The position numbers and the translations under genes were made by a program. The notes under the pieces were generated by a model that was given only the letters and a program-made list of their open reading frames with translations, was not told the DNA's origin and ran no database searches. Source: Frankiaceae bacterium (GTDB taxonomy: Bacteria; Actinomycetota; Actinomycetes; Mycobacteriales; SCTD01). Taken from it: a stretch of 64,000 bases of DNA. Location: the NCBI GenBank assembly GCA_016650445.1, contig JAENVS010000024.1:1-64000 (forward strand), written 5' to 3'. Below are positions 1-8,081 of the stretch, in pieces (position 1 is the first letter of the stretch; each line of letters opens with the position of its first letter).

Positions 1-414
1 GGTCGCGTCACCGCCTTCTGCCACGGCATGGGGACGGCGTCATCCGTGATGGGCGTCTCTGATGCGCTCAGGCCACGGGGCGTCTTCATCCAGGCGCACG
101 AGCCGGCGGCCTCAGCCGCGATCAGCGGCGGCGCGCGGGGACCGTTCCTGATTCAGGGCTGGACGGGGCTCGTGATGCCGCACTGGGACCCGGACAAGGT
201 TGATCGCGTCGAGCCCATCGGTGACGGCGACGCGCTTGAGATGACCCGCCGACTCGCGTGCGACGAAGGCATCTTCGCCGGCATCTCGACCGGTGCGAAC
301 ATCGTCGGCGCGCATCGGCTCGCCGAACGCCTCGGCCCCACGGCGGTGATAGTCACGCTCGCAGTCGACACCGGATTCAAGTACCTGAGCGTCAGCCCGT
401 ACGGCGACCTCTAG
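1..414 (+). CDS. cysteine synthase-like PLP enzyme, C-terminal part
   Basis: The reading frame is open from base 1, so the 5' end lies outside the window; 137 residues are visible. The stretch near the start (CHGMGTASSVMG) sits where fold-type II PLP enzymes carry the glycine-rich phosphate-binding loop. The later EGIFAGISTGAN motif and the DTGFKYLS ending are characteristic of O-acetylserine sulfhydrylase/cysteine synthase proteins. The PLP lysine would lie upstream and cannot be checked. By family it forms cysteine from O-acetylserine and sulfide, but cystathionine beta-synthase-like or other beta-replacing enzymes share these motifs. The phosphate loop is less glycine-rich than the canonical GTGGT, so the exact substrate is uncertain. 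Confidence 0.8.
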   Translation, partial: GRVTAFCHGMGTASSVMGVSDALRPRGVFIQAHEPAASAAISGGARGPFLIQGWTGLVMPHWDPDKVDRVEPIGDGDALEMTRRLACDEGIFAGISTGANIVGAHRLAERLGPTAVIVTLAVDTGFKYLSVSPYGDL

Positions 415-863
415 CCGACGGCTGCCTCAACACCATCCTCCTGTGCTACTCGGAAGGCGATTGACACTCATCGGCATGAGCGGTTGCCGCGCGGGTTGAG
501 GGATCCGTCCAAAGGTCCGGTTACGGCCGGGAATGCTATGGCGACTGCGGCAGCGTTGACCGCCGGGAGTGCCGGCGCAAAGGCGTGCGGTCCCCTCATT
601 CACGTCGGCGATGCGACGGAACGGCCCTCGCGCGTGCCGCCATGGCCCCCGTCGCATCACCCAGACCCTGGGGGTGGGTGCCCGCCGGGCCGCGACGGCA
701 GCCGGCCTGCGCCTGCGCTCACTTCATCTGTGAGAATCACCACAAAAGGGATGTTCTATCCCAAAGAACCTAGCGCAATGCTCCGCCAGACCGCCAGCCT
801 TTGGCGGTCGGTTCGAGCGAGCCGGCGGCTACCGAGCAGGTGGCGACATCGAATGGAGTGCCC
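415..863. other. 449-bp intergenic region with small inverted repeats
   Basis: No convincing gene. Two elements stand out close to the next gene. At 748-762 GGGAT and ATCCC flank five bases, nested with GTTCT/AGAAC at 753-769. At 789-809 an 8-bp perfect stem (GACCGCCA/TGGCGGTC) closes a 5-base loop, 55 bases before the start of the secreted protein. They could be operator sites or a 5'-UTR hairpin. I do not recognise a riboswitch class; the conserved c-di-AMP riboswitch sequences often found before secreted wall proteins in actinomycetes are absent. Confidence 0.4.
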
Positions 864-1475
864 ATGCGCAAGTTGGTCTTGCTGGCCCTGGCTCAGGGGG
901 CGGCCCTCGTCGCCGTCGGTGCGCTGACGGCAGCGCCCGCGCTGGCCGCAACCGGAGGCGGGCAATGCCAGCTCGACGGCACGGCGAACTTCCACCCGGG
1001 TCCAGGTGCGGACCCGGCCGCCGCCTTCGCGTACGACTTCAGCGGCGCCTTGAGCGCCTGCAACTCCTCCGATGCGGCGGCCCCTGTCGGCGGCACCATC
1101 AGTGCCGGACAGACCTACAGCGTCGCCGGAATCAGCTACCAGGAGCCCACCTCGACCGGCACCGGCTCGTGTGCGACCGGCGACACCGCCGGCACGGCGA
1201 TCGTGGCGTGGCAGGACGGCACCGTGTCGGTGTTGAAGTACACGACCAGCTCGGCCGGCGCCGCTGTGGCCTTGCAGGGCACCGTGGTCCCGAACATCGT
1301 GCTGACCTCTGTCGACGGACTCACCACGACCACGGTCGCGACGACGCGCTATCTCGGCAACGGCGCTGTCGGTGCGCTGGCGTTCGAGGTGACGGACCCG
1401 ACGGAGTGCACCACCTCGACCGGCGTGACAACGGCCGGGATCCAGGGCGTGACGGGTATCGGATCGCCAAGCTGA
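864..1475 (+). CDS. small secreted protein of unknown function
   Basis: A 203-residue protein beginning with a clear Sec signal peptide: basic MRK, a hydrophobic core of about 20 residues and an APALAA cleavage region near residue 30. The start ATG at 864 has GGAG at 855-858; longer in-frame starts would bury the signal peptide. The mature part is rich in Gly, Ala, Ser and Thr, with cysteines spaced along it (GQCQLDG, SACNSS, GSCATG, TECTTS) that could form two disulfides outside the cell. No enzymatic motif is visible and I do not recognise the family. It stands alone, with regulatory-looking inverted repeats upstream. Confidence 0.75.
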   Translation: MRKLVLLALAQGAALVAVGALTAAPALAATGGGQCQLDGTANFHPGPGADPAAAFAYDFSGALSACNSSDAAAPVGGTISAGQTYSVAGISYQEPTSTGTGSCATGDTAGTAIVAWQDGTVSVLKYTTSSAGAAVALQGTVVPNIVLTSVDGLTTTTVATTRYLGNGAVGALAFEVTDPTECTTSTGVTTAGIQGVTGIGSPS

Positions 1476-1665
1476 TCACAGAGTTCACCGCGCTCCGCGC
1501 TCCGCGGCCGCGGCGCAAACTGACTGCCACCGGCAGCGGCCGCCTTTCGTGGCGCCGTCCCAACGCCGCCCAGTTCCTCCGTCCGACCGTCCAAAGCGCG
1601 GGTGGGACAAGACGGACACACTGGGCGCCGCTCGGGAGCAGGATCTGCCGTCGAAAGGTGCCCCG

Positions 1666-2544
1666 ATGACCGAGACCCCGCTCACCCTGCGGCTCCCGGA
1701 TGGCCGGACGCTCGCCTGGTACGAGTACGGCGACGCGGCCGGACTGCCCTGCGTGTACGCGACCGGGACGCCGGCGTCCGGACTCGCCGGCAAGACCTAT
1801 GACAAGGGCGCGGCCGAGGCAGGCGCGCGCTGGATCTCGGTGGACAAGCCCGGGTACGGGCACTCCGATCTGGCGCCGGGCCGGACGCTGCTGCAGTGGA
1901 CGGACGACGTTCGGGTCCTGGTCGACCACCTCGGTCTGGACCGGTTCGCCGTCGCGGGGGAGTCGGGTGGTGGTCCGTATGCGCTCGCCCTGGCACACGC
2001 GCTGCCGGAGCGAATCACGACCGCGATCGTCATCGCCGGCCTCGGACCGGGTGACGACCCGAGGGCGCAGGACGGCATGAAGCGCGCCAACAAGCTCATC
2101 TGGGTTCTGGCGAAGCGGGCGCCCTGGGCGGTGCGTCTCGCCATCGGCGCGATGGCGCGCACCTTCACGGACGAGGAGAAGGCGCAGCGGTATCTGGCCA
2201 AGCAGATCGCCAACGCACCGGCGGCGGATCGGGCGGCGTACGAGGACCCGGAGTTCGCGGCGCTGGGACTGGCGGCGACACGCGATGCGTTCCGCACCGG
2301 CACGGCGGCCGCCGTGGCGGAGATGGGGTTGCTGACCCGGGCCTTGGGGTTCCGGCTCGAGGACATCAGCACGCACGTCGACCTGTTCCACGGCGAGCAG
2401 GACGCCAACGTTCCGGTCGCCGTGGCGCGTCGGGTCGCGGCCGCACTGCCGAACTGCGACCCGCGCTTCTACCCCGAGCTGGGTCACATGCTCGCCTTTG
2501 CGCGTCGGCGCGAGGTGCTCGACTGCGTGCGCGCAGCGGTGTGA
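1666..2544 (+). CDS. alpha/beta-fold hydrolase
   Basis: A 292-residue cytoplasmic alpha/beta hydrolase. The nucleophile elbow GESGGG gives Ser100, the acid is probably the Asp in GEQDANVPV and the histidine lies in the C-terminal GHMLAF. The segment DKPGYGHSD is the usual strand-4 region of esterase and epoxide-hydrolase-like members. The start at 1666 is chosen because AAGGTG precedes it and homologous sequence begins at MTETPLTLRLPDG; an in-frame ATG at 1549 would add a basic, non-conserved extension. The substrate cannot be predicted. The stop codon overlaps the ATG of the following lipoprotein gene by one base, so the two are probably cotranscribed. Confidence 0.85.
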   Translation: MTETPLTLRLPDGRTLAWYEYGDAAGLPCVYATGTPASGLAGKTYDKGAAEAGARWISVDKPGYGHSDLAPGRTLLQWTDDVRVLVDHLGLDRFAVAGESGGGPYALALAHALPERITTAIVIAGLGPGDDPRAQDGMKRANKLIWVLAKRAPWAVRLAIGAMARTFTDEEKAQRYLAKQIANAPAADRAAYEDPEFAALGLAATRDAFRTGTAAAVAEMGLLTRALGFRLEDISTHVDLFHGEQDANVPVAVARRVAAALPNCDPRFYPELGHMLAFARRREVLDCVRAAV

Positions 2545-4061
2545 TGTCGCGGGCGTTGCTCAGGTCCCGCGGTGCGGCGGTTGTGGCCGTCGTTGCGCTG
2601 ACAGCCGCGTGTGGGACGACCGTCGCCGGCCAGCCGGAATCGCAGGCCAACGCTGCGTTGGGTGCCGCGCCACCAGGTAACGGGCTGTCGCCGCCATCTG
2701 CCCCGGCGGTCGGCGGTTCTACTGATCCGCTCACGGCCTCAGACAATGTCGGTACGACGACGACAACCGGAGGCGGCGCACCGCTGCCGAACGCGCCGGG
2801 TGGTCAGGCCAGTACGCCCACGACGGTGGGCGGCTCGACGGCTGACCGGCGACCGGTCAAGGTCGGGATGATCTACACGTTCAACGACGACGCGGCGGCC
2901 GCCGCGGGGGTGGACAACGGCAACACGTTCACGTCGAAGGCTGCGTTCGACGCGATGGTGAAGGCCTACAACGCCCGCGGCGGGGTGGCCGGTCGGCGGA
3001 TCGTTCCGGTGTCTGTCGAGCTGAGCTCCAACTCGACGTCGCTGGAGTCCGACCTGCAGGCGGCCTGCGACAAGTTCACTCAGGACGAGCACGTCGCCGT
3101 TGTCTTCAGCGCGATCGGGCTGTTCTCCGAGGTGTTCTCGCAATGTCTGGCCAAGGCGGGCACGCCGCAGATCACCGGCGACTACTCGCTCGGTGACACA
3201 CGCGCACTGGCTGCGGTGCCGACGCTCCTCGCGGTGACGACCCTCAGCGTCGACGACCGCGCCACCGCCGTGCTGAAGCACATGACGTCCGTACGACGGC
3301 TCACTCGCGCCGACAAGCTCGGCGTCGTGGTGGAGGGATGCGCCTACAACGTGCGCGCCTACAACCAGACGCTCGAGCCGCTGGCGAAGCGACTCGGCGT
3401 GCCGGTCGCCGAGCGCGTCGAGTCACGCTGCTTCGAGGACATCGGCGACCTCGGTGGCCTCGGCGGCGACATGCAGAACGCGGTACTCCGCTTCCAGACC
3501 CGCGGGATAACCCACGTCACCTTCGTTTCCGGGAGTGTTGAGGGCAACGCGATGTTCCTGTTCGCCACAGCGGCCGAGACGCAGGGGTATCACCCGACGT
3601 ACCTGCTGACATCGGCGGCCATTGCCGCGGTGCAGGAGACGAACACCCCGAAGGCGCAGCTCGCGAACGCCTACGGCGTCGGGTGGATCCCGTCGATCGA
3701 CACGAGCCACAGCCCGCTGTCCGGTGCGGCCGGGAAGCGCTGCCTTCATGACCTGTCCGCGGCTTCGGGGATCAATCCGCAGAGCGCTGCTGACCGCTAC
3801 TACGCCGCCAGCACGTGCGACGTCTTCGCTCTGTACGACGCCGCGTTGCGCCTCGACCGCGGCGCGAGCGACGCGCGCGCGGTGATGGGGGCAGTGGCGT
3901 CGCTCGGCACGGGCTTCGCCGCGGCTGCATCCTTCGGCGAGTCCACCGATTTCCGCAACGGCCGAAGGACCGGCGCCTCGCAAGCACGGATGTTCGCCTG
4001 GTCCGCCGGCTGCAGCTGCTTCAACTACGCCGGCCAGCCGTTCTCCCTCGTCGCCGGCTGA
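2544..4061 (+). CDS. type-1 solute-binding lipoprotein (Peripla_BP_6-like)
   Basis: A 505-residue lipoprotein. The N-terminus has a basic SRALLRSRG segment, a hydrophobic core and a lipobox-like LTAACG, so Cys near residue 23 should be lipidated. A low-complexity Gly/Thr/Pro linker (to about residue 105) leads into a type-1 periplasmic-binding fold: VKVGMIYTFND, then KAAFDAMVKAYNARGGVAG and AACDKFTQDEHVAVVF, as in branched-chain amino acid or amide receptors (LivJ-type). The ABC permease and ATPase genes normally next to such receptors are missing. It may feed a distant transporter or act as a sensor. The ATG overlaps the upstream hydrolase stop by one base. Confidence 0.82.
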   Translation: MSRALLRSRGAAVVAVVALTAACGTTVAGQPESQANAALGAAPPGNGLSPPSAPAVGGSTDPLTASDNVGTTTTTGGGAPLPNAPGGQASTPTTVGGSTADRRPVKVGMIYTFNDDAAAAAGVDNGNTFTSKAAFDAMVKAYNARGGVAGRRIVPVSVELSSNSTSLESDLQAACDKFTQDEHVAVVFSAIGLFSEVFSQCLAKAGTPQITGDYSLGDTRALAAVPTLLAVTTLSVDDRATAVLKHMTSVRRLTRADKLGVVVEGCAYNVRAYNQTLEPLAKRLGVPVAERVESRCFEDIGDLGGLGGDMQNAVLRFQTRGITHVTFVSGSVEGNAMFLFATAAETQGYHPTYLLTSAAIAAVQETNTPKAQLANAYGVGWIPSIDTSHSPLSGAAGKRCLHDLSAASGINPQSAADRYYAASTCDVFALYDAALRLDRGASDARAVMGAVASLGTGFAAAASFGESTDFRNGRRTGASQARMFAWSAGCSCFNYAGQPFSLVAG

Positions 4062-4166
4062 GCGGTCGGGGAAGACCGGAACCCCCGACCCGAGGAGCCG
4101 TAGGCAGGAGGACCCGCCGGCGTGTCGAACGGGTAAAGACCATCCCCGCATGTTCCGGAGCGACCC

Positions 4167-6737
4167 TTGTCCCGCCGCCGCCTGGCCGTCCTGCTCGCCG
4201 CCGTCCTCACCGCGACCCTGGCCCCGACCGCTGTCGCCGCGCCCGGCCACGGCACGGCGGCAAGCAGCAAGAGCGGCTACGACGTCACCGTCCGTTTCAC
4301 GGAGTACGGCATCCCGCACATCAAGGCGAACGACTTCGGCAGCCTCGGCTTCGGCTACGCGCACACTCTCGCCAACGAGACCATCTGCGTCCTGGCGGAC
4401 ACTTACACGACCGTCCGTGCCGAGCGCAGCCGCTACTTCGGCCCGGACGGCAGCTACGTCTTCCGCGGCAACGGCGCGACCGTAAACAACCTCGCGAGCG
4501 ACTTCTTCTTCCAGCAGATCAACGACGACAAGCGCATCGAGAAGCTGATCGCCCAGCCCAAACCGCATGGCCCCAGCGCCGAGCTCAAGGAGATGGCGAA
4601 GGGTTACGTCGCCGGCTACAACGCCTACCTGCGCGAGATCGGTGGCAGCAAGGGCGTCACCGATCCGACCTGCAAGGGCAAGCCGTGGGTGCACGAGATC
4701 AACGAGATCGACGTCTACCGGCGCTTCTACCAGCTGGCCCTGCTCGCCAGCAGCGGCGTCGCGATCGACGGCATCGGCCAGGCCCAGCCGCCGCACCCGT
4801 CGGCGCCGATCCCGACGATGCCGCGCAACGAGGACACCGCGCGCCTGCTCGCGGAGCAGTGGAAGACCCTCGCCATCGGCAGCAACGCCATCGCCGTCGG
4901 CAGCAGCGCCACCGCCACCAAGCACGGCCTGCTGCTCGGCAACCCGCACTTCCCGTGGATCGGCAGCGAGCGCTTCTACCAGGCTCACCTCACCGTTCCC
5001 GGCAAGCTCGACGTCGCCGGCGGCAGCCTGCTCGGCGTACCGCTCGTGCTCATCGGCCACACCGCGCACATGGCCTGGAGCCACACGGTCTCCACGGCGT
5101 ACCGCTTCACGCCGTTCCAGCTCACCCTGGTCCCGGGCAGCCCGACGACGTACCTGTACGACGGCCAGCCGACGCCCATGACGAGCCGTGCGGTCACCGT
5201 GAACACAAGCGCGACCACGAAGCAGACCCGCACGCTCTACAGCACCCGCTTCGGGCCGATCCTCATCAGCCTGCTCGGGCTGCCGATCTTCCCGTGGACG
5301 CCGACGACCGCGTTCGCGATGGGCGACGCGAACGCGCCGAACTTCCGCTACCTCAACCACTTCTTCGAAGTGGACCGGGCGCAGAGCGCCAAGGAGGTCC
5401 TCCAGATCCTCAAGCGCAACCAGGGCATCCCGTGGGTCAACACGATCGCGACCGACGACGCCGGCGATGCGCTGTACGCCGACATCTCGGTGACCCCGCA
5501 CGTCACGAACGAGCAGGCGACGACGTGCAACACCGAGGTCGGGCAGGCGACGTTCGCGGCGCTCCGGCTTCCGGTGCTCGACGGCAGCCGTAGCGCGTGC
5601 GAGTGGGGGAGCGACCCGGACTCGCTGCAGAAGGGGACGTTCGGCCCCAGCCACATGCCGTTCCTGCTGCGCAAGGACTACGTCACCAACTCCAATGACA
5701 GCTACTGGCTCTCGCAGCCGCGCCAGCCGCTCACCGGATTCGCGAAGATCATCGGTGACGAGGGCACGCCGCGTGCGCTGCGCACCCGTTCCGGCCTCGT
5801 GATGATGGAGGAGCAGCTCAAGAAGGGCGGGATGACCCGCACCGACATGGAGCGCCTGCTGTTCAGCGATCGCCAGTACGCCGGCGAGCTGACCCGCAAC
5901 GACGTCGTCGCGATGTGCAAGTCGTTCCCGGGCGGTCAGGCGCCGAGCGAGAAGGGCCCGGTCGCTGTCGGCAACGCGTGCGACGTGCTCGCGAAGTGGG
6001 ACGTCCGCGACGGGCTCCAGTCGCGCGGTGCCCTGCTGTTCCGCCGGTTCTGGAGCCGCGCCGCCGCCAACCCGGCGCCAGTCGGCATCCCCGGCGCGCC
6101 GAACCCGATCTGGAGCACGCAGTTCGACCCGGCCGACCCGGTCAACACCCCGCGCGACCTCAACACCACGAACCCGTTGGTGCAGAAGGCTTTCGGCGAC
6201 GCGCTCAACGACCTCACGGGCGCCGGCATCAAGGTCGATGACCCGCTCGGCACGTGGCAGGCCGACCTGCGCCCCGACGGCACGAAGACCAGCTACCACG
6301 GCGGCCCCGGCGGTCTCGGTGTCTTCAACGCGGTCGCCGCGAGCTGGAACGCGAGCAAGGGGTATGTCGGCCAGCTCGCGCACGGGTCGTCGTTCATCCA
6401 GGTCGTCGCGTTCGACGGCGACGGCTGCCCCGATGCGTCGACGATCCTCACGTACTCCCAGTCGCCCAACCCGAAAAGCGCGCACTACAGCGACCAGACG
6501 AAGCTGTTCCGCGACGGCGGCTGGGTGCGCGACCGCTTCTGCGAGAAGGACGTCGCGGCGGGGACGCTGACGACGGTGCGGCTCACGACAGGGCAGCCCG
6601 GAGGGGCGGCCGCAGGCGGGCCCATTGCCGCTCCCACCGGGTCGCTTCCGACGACTGGGCTGCCCTCAGGCCCGGCGATCGCGGGACTCGCCCTGCTCGT
6701 CGGGCTTGCTGCCGCGCGGAGGTTCGGACGCGCGTAG
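4167..6737 (+). CDS. penicillin acylase-family N-terminal nucleophile hydrolase with LPXTG-type anchor
   Basis: An 856-residue secreted precursor starting at TTG 4167, with GGAG at 4157-4160. A signal peptide (SRRRLAVLLAAVLTA..) precedes the alpha-chain-like region (YDVTVRFTEYGIPHI, FGYAHTLANE). The autocatalytic site is LAIGSNAIAVG; cleavage before Ser239 would create the beta-chain nucleophile, followed by GNPHFPW and the long beta region. Family members hydrolyse amide bonds of penicillins, cephalosporins, N-acyl homoserine lactones or cyclic lipopeptides. The C-terminus ends LPTTG (about 827-831), then a hydrophobic stretch and an RRFGRA tail, which is a sortase sorting signal. The enzyme should be wall-linked, unusual for this family. 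The substrate is unknown. Confidence 0.88.
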   Translation: MSRRRLAVLLAAVLTATLAPTAVAAPGHGTAASSKSGYDVTVRFTEYGIPHIKANDFGSLGFGYAHTLANETICVLADTYTTVRAERSRYFGPDGSYVFRGNGATVNNLASDFFFQQINDDKRIEKLIAQPKPHGPSAELKEMAKGYVAGYNAYLREIGGSKGVTDPTCKGKPWVHEINEIDVYRRFYQLALLASSGVAIDGIGQAQPPHPSAPIPTMPRNEDTARLLAEQWKTLAIGSNAIAVGSSATATKHGLLLGNPHFPWIGSERFYQAHLTVPGKLDVAGGSLLGVPLVLIGHTAHMAWSHTVSTAYRFTPFQLTLVPGSPTTYLYDGQPTPMTSRAVTVNTSATTKQTRTLYSTRFGPILISLLGLPIFPWTPTTAFAMGDANAPNFRYLNHFFEVDRAQSAKEVLQILKRNQGIPWVNTIATDDAGDALYADISVTPHVTNEQATTCNTEVGQATFAALRLPVLDGSRSACEWGSDPDSLQKGTFGPSHMPFLLRKDYVTNSNDSYWLSQPRQPLTGFAKIIGDEGTPRALRTRSGLVMMEEQLKKGGMTRTDMERLLFSDRQYAGELTRNDVVAMCKSFPGGQAPSEKGPVAVGNACDVLAKWDVRDGLQSRGALLFRRFWSRAAANPAPVGIPGAPNPIWSTQFDPADPVNTPRDLNTTNPLVQKAFGDALNDLTGAGIKVDDPLGTWQADLRPDGTKTSYHGGPGGLGVFNAVAASWNASKGYVGQLAHGSSFIQVVAFDGDGCPDASTILTYSQSPNPKSAHYSDQTKLFRDGGWVRDRFCEKDVAAGTLTTVRLTTGQPGGAAAGGPIAAPTGSLPTTGLPSGPAIAGLALLVGLAAARRFGRA

Positions 6738-7100
6738 TTAGCTCGGGTCGACCGTCTTCGCGACTGACTTCTTCAGTTGGTCGAGCTCCTTGACGAGCCG
6801 CGCACCCATAGCGTCGATGCTCTTCAGCACCTCAGCGCGGCTTATCCGCGAAGAGTCTCGTGCTGTGGTCAGCGCCGCGTGCTTCACGTAGGTGCTCAGC
6901 TTCATCCCGGCGGCGTCCGCGGCGCGCTCGATCTCGCCGAGCTCCTTGCTGTTCAGCCGGACCGACACGACGACCGAAGACGTGGGGCTGGAGCTGCCTT
7001 CCAGCTCGACGATTTCGCCGGTCAGCAGGTCGGGGTCGTTGCGCGCCGCCCACATCTCCGCTGCCGCGCGGGCGGTCTCTTCCTCGGTCTTTGCTGCCAT
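6738..7100 (-). CDS. ribbon-helix-helix protein, orphan antitoxin-like
   Basis: A 120-residue protein. The centre ([21 protein letters not shown] then STYVKHAAL) is a ribbon-helix-helix fold typical of CopG/MetJ-Arc DNA-binding proteins and type II antitoxins. The C-terminal 40 residues form a charged helix that could wrap a partner. The start at 7100 is supported by GGAG six bases upstream; a METV extension from 7112 has none. No toxin gene adjoins it: the convergent neighbour is the acylase and nrdR lies across a long promoter region. It is either a lone regulator or a partnerless antitoxin. Confidence 0.75.
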   Translation of the reverse strand: MAAKTEEETARAAAEMWAARNDPDLLTGEIVELEGSSSPTSSVVVSVRLNSKELGEIERAADAAGMKLSTYVKHAALTTARDSSRISRAEVLKSIDAMGARLVKELDQLKKSVAKTVDPS

Positions 7101-7398
7101 CACAGTCTCCATGCCGTGATCGGACGGGCCCCCATAGTCATACAAGGTACGCCGGATGTATGACACTGACCAGCGTCGCGAGGACGTCACCCTGCGGCCG
7201 GGAACTGTCAGACGGTCCTGGGAACGTCGGATCTGTGGACAGCGGGCGATGGTGTGCAGCGCGGCCTGAGCTGGCCACGCGCAGGGCGAGGCCGGCCCTT
7301 GCTCTGACTGAGCGTGGCAACCAAAGACTTGCTGCGACACGCCAGACGACTTCCGGCGAAACGCTAGACAGCGGCGTCCGCCAGCCCTACCTTCCCGG

Positions 7399-7445
7399 CA
7401 CTACATCTAGTAGTTACACCGATGTAGTTCTCCACATGGTGTGGA
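7399..7445 (+). promoter_or_regulatory. paired NrdR-box-like sites before nrdR-nrdJ
   Basis: The sequence at 7399-7414 (CACTACATCTAGTAGT) is a palindromic site with the ACTACATnTAGT layout known for actinobacterial NrdR boxes. A second palindrome, TCCACA-TGG-TGTGGA at 7431-7445, lies about three helical turns (31 bp centre to centre) downstream; NrdR normally binds two boxes with that phasing. CTACATC (7401-7407) also pairs with GATGTAG (7421-7427). Together they suggest autorepression of nrdR-nrdJ by NrdR according to dNTP supply. The 400-base region 7101-7495 holds no gene. Confidence 0.6.
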
Positions 7446-7454
7446 TGCGGGATT

Positions 7455-7467
7455 TCCACAGTGTGGA
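7455..7467 (+). promoter_or_regulatory. second TCCACA-N-TGTGGA palindrome upstream of nrdR
   Basis: TCCACA and TGTGGA flank a single G, repeating the arms of the palindrome at 7431-7445 with a different spacer. The two centres are 23 bp apart. TCCACA is also part of a DnaA-box-like word (TTTCCACA here), so a replication-linked regulator is possible. It lies 29 bases before the nrdR start. Confidence 0.4.
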
Positions 7468-7495
7468 GAACTCGGGAGCTGGAAGGGCGGTCCAG

Positions 7496-7981
7496 ATGCG
7501 CTGCCCCTTCTGCCGTCACGACGACTCCCGGGTCGTGGACAGCCGCGAGACGAACGACGGTGACGCCATCCGCCGGCGCCGTTCGTGCCCGCAGTGCGGC
7601 CGGCGCTTCACCACGGTCGAGGAGACCTCCCTGGCCGTGGTGAAGCGCAGCGGCTGCACCGAGCCGTTCAGCCGGGCCAAGATCATCAGTGGCGTTCGCA
7701 AGGCCTGCCAAGGCCGCCCGGTCGAAGAAGACGACCTCCAGCTGCTCGCGCAGCGGGTCGAGGAGACGATCCGCGCCAACGGCACCGCCGAGGTCCCCGC
7801 CGACGAGGTCGGCCTGGCCATCCTCGAGCCCCTCCGGGAGCTCGACGAGGTCGCCTACCTGCGGTTCGCCAGCGTCTACCGCTCCTTCGAGAGCCTGGCC
7901 GACTTCGAGGCCGAGATCACCGCGCTGAGAGCGAGCCACAGCGATCTCAGTCCGCCGGGCGTGCTGGTCCCCGCTCAGTAA
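7496..7981 (+). CDS. nrdR: transcriptional repressor NrdR
   Basis: A 161-residue NrdR. The N-terminal zinc ribbon has CPFC..CPQC (first Cys at residue 3) followed by GRRFTTVEE, and the ATP-cone spans about residues 45-140 ([20 protein letters not shown]). This repressor senses ATP/dATP through the cone and shuts off ribonucleotide reductase genes. The start at 7496 gives the conserved MRCPFC N-terminus; upstream in-frame starts read through the promoter. The gene for its target, nrdJ, follows 100 bases downstream in the same direction, the standard actinobacterial nrdR-nrdJ arrangement. Confidence 0.96.
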   Translation: MRCPFCRHDDSRVVDSRETNDGDAIRRRRSCPQCGRRFTTVEETSLAVVKRSGCTEPFSRAKIISGVRKACQGRPVEEDDLQLLAQRVEETIRANGTAEVPADEVGLAILEPLRELDEVAYLRFASVYRSFESLADFEAEITALRASHSDLSPPGVLVPAQ

Positions 7982-8081
7982 CCCGCGCCCCGCCGTACAG
8001 ATCCGCCCAGAAAGACCCCCCACATCGAATGCCGCGGAGCCCGCGGTTGTTGTACCTACTGATGACGAGAGAAGGAACGGC

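Noticed and set aside
415-863. c-di-AMP or other riboswitch before the secreted protein
   Set aside because: The conserved riboswitch sequences are not there; only two small hairpins are seen.
3423-6485. 1020-codon open frame on the minus strand
   Set aside because: It lies entirely opposite the solute-binding and acylase genes, is Arg/Val/Glu-rich without family motifs and is the usual antisense shadow of high-GC coding sequence.
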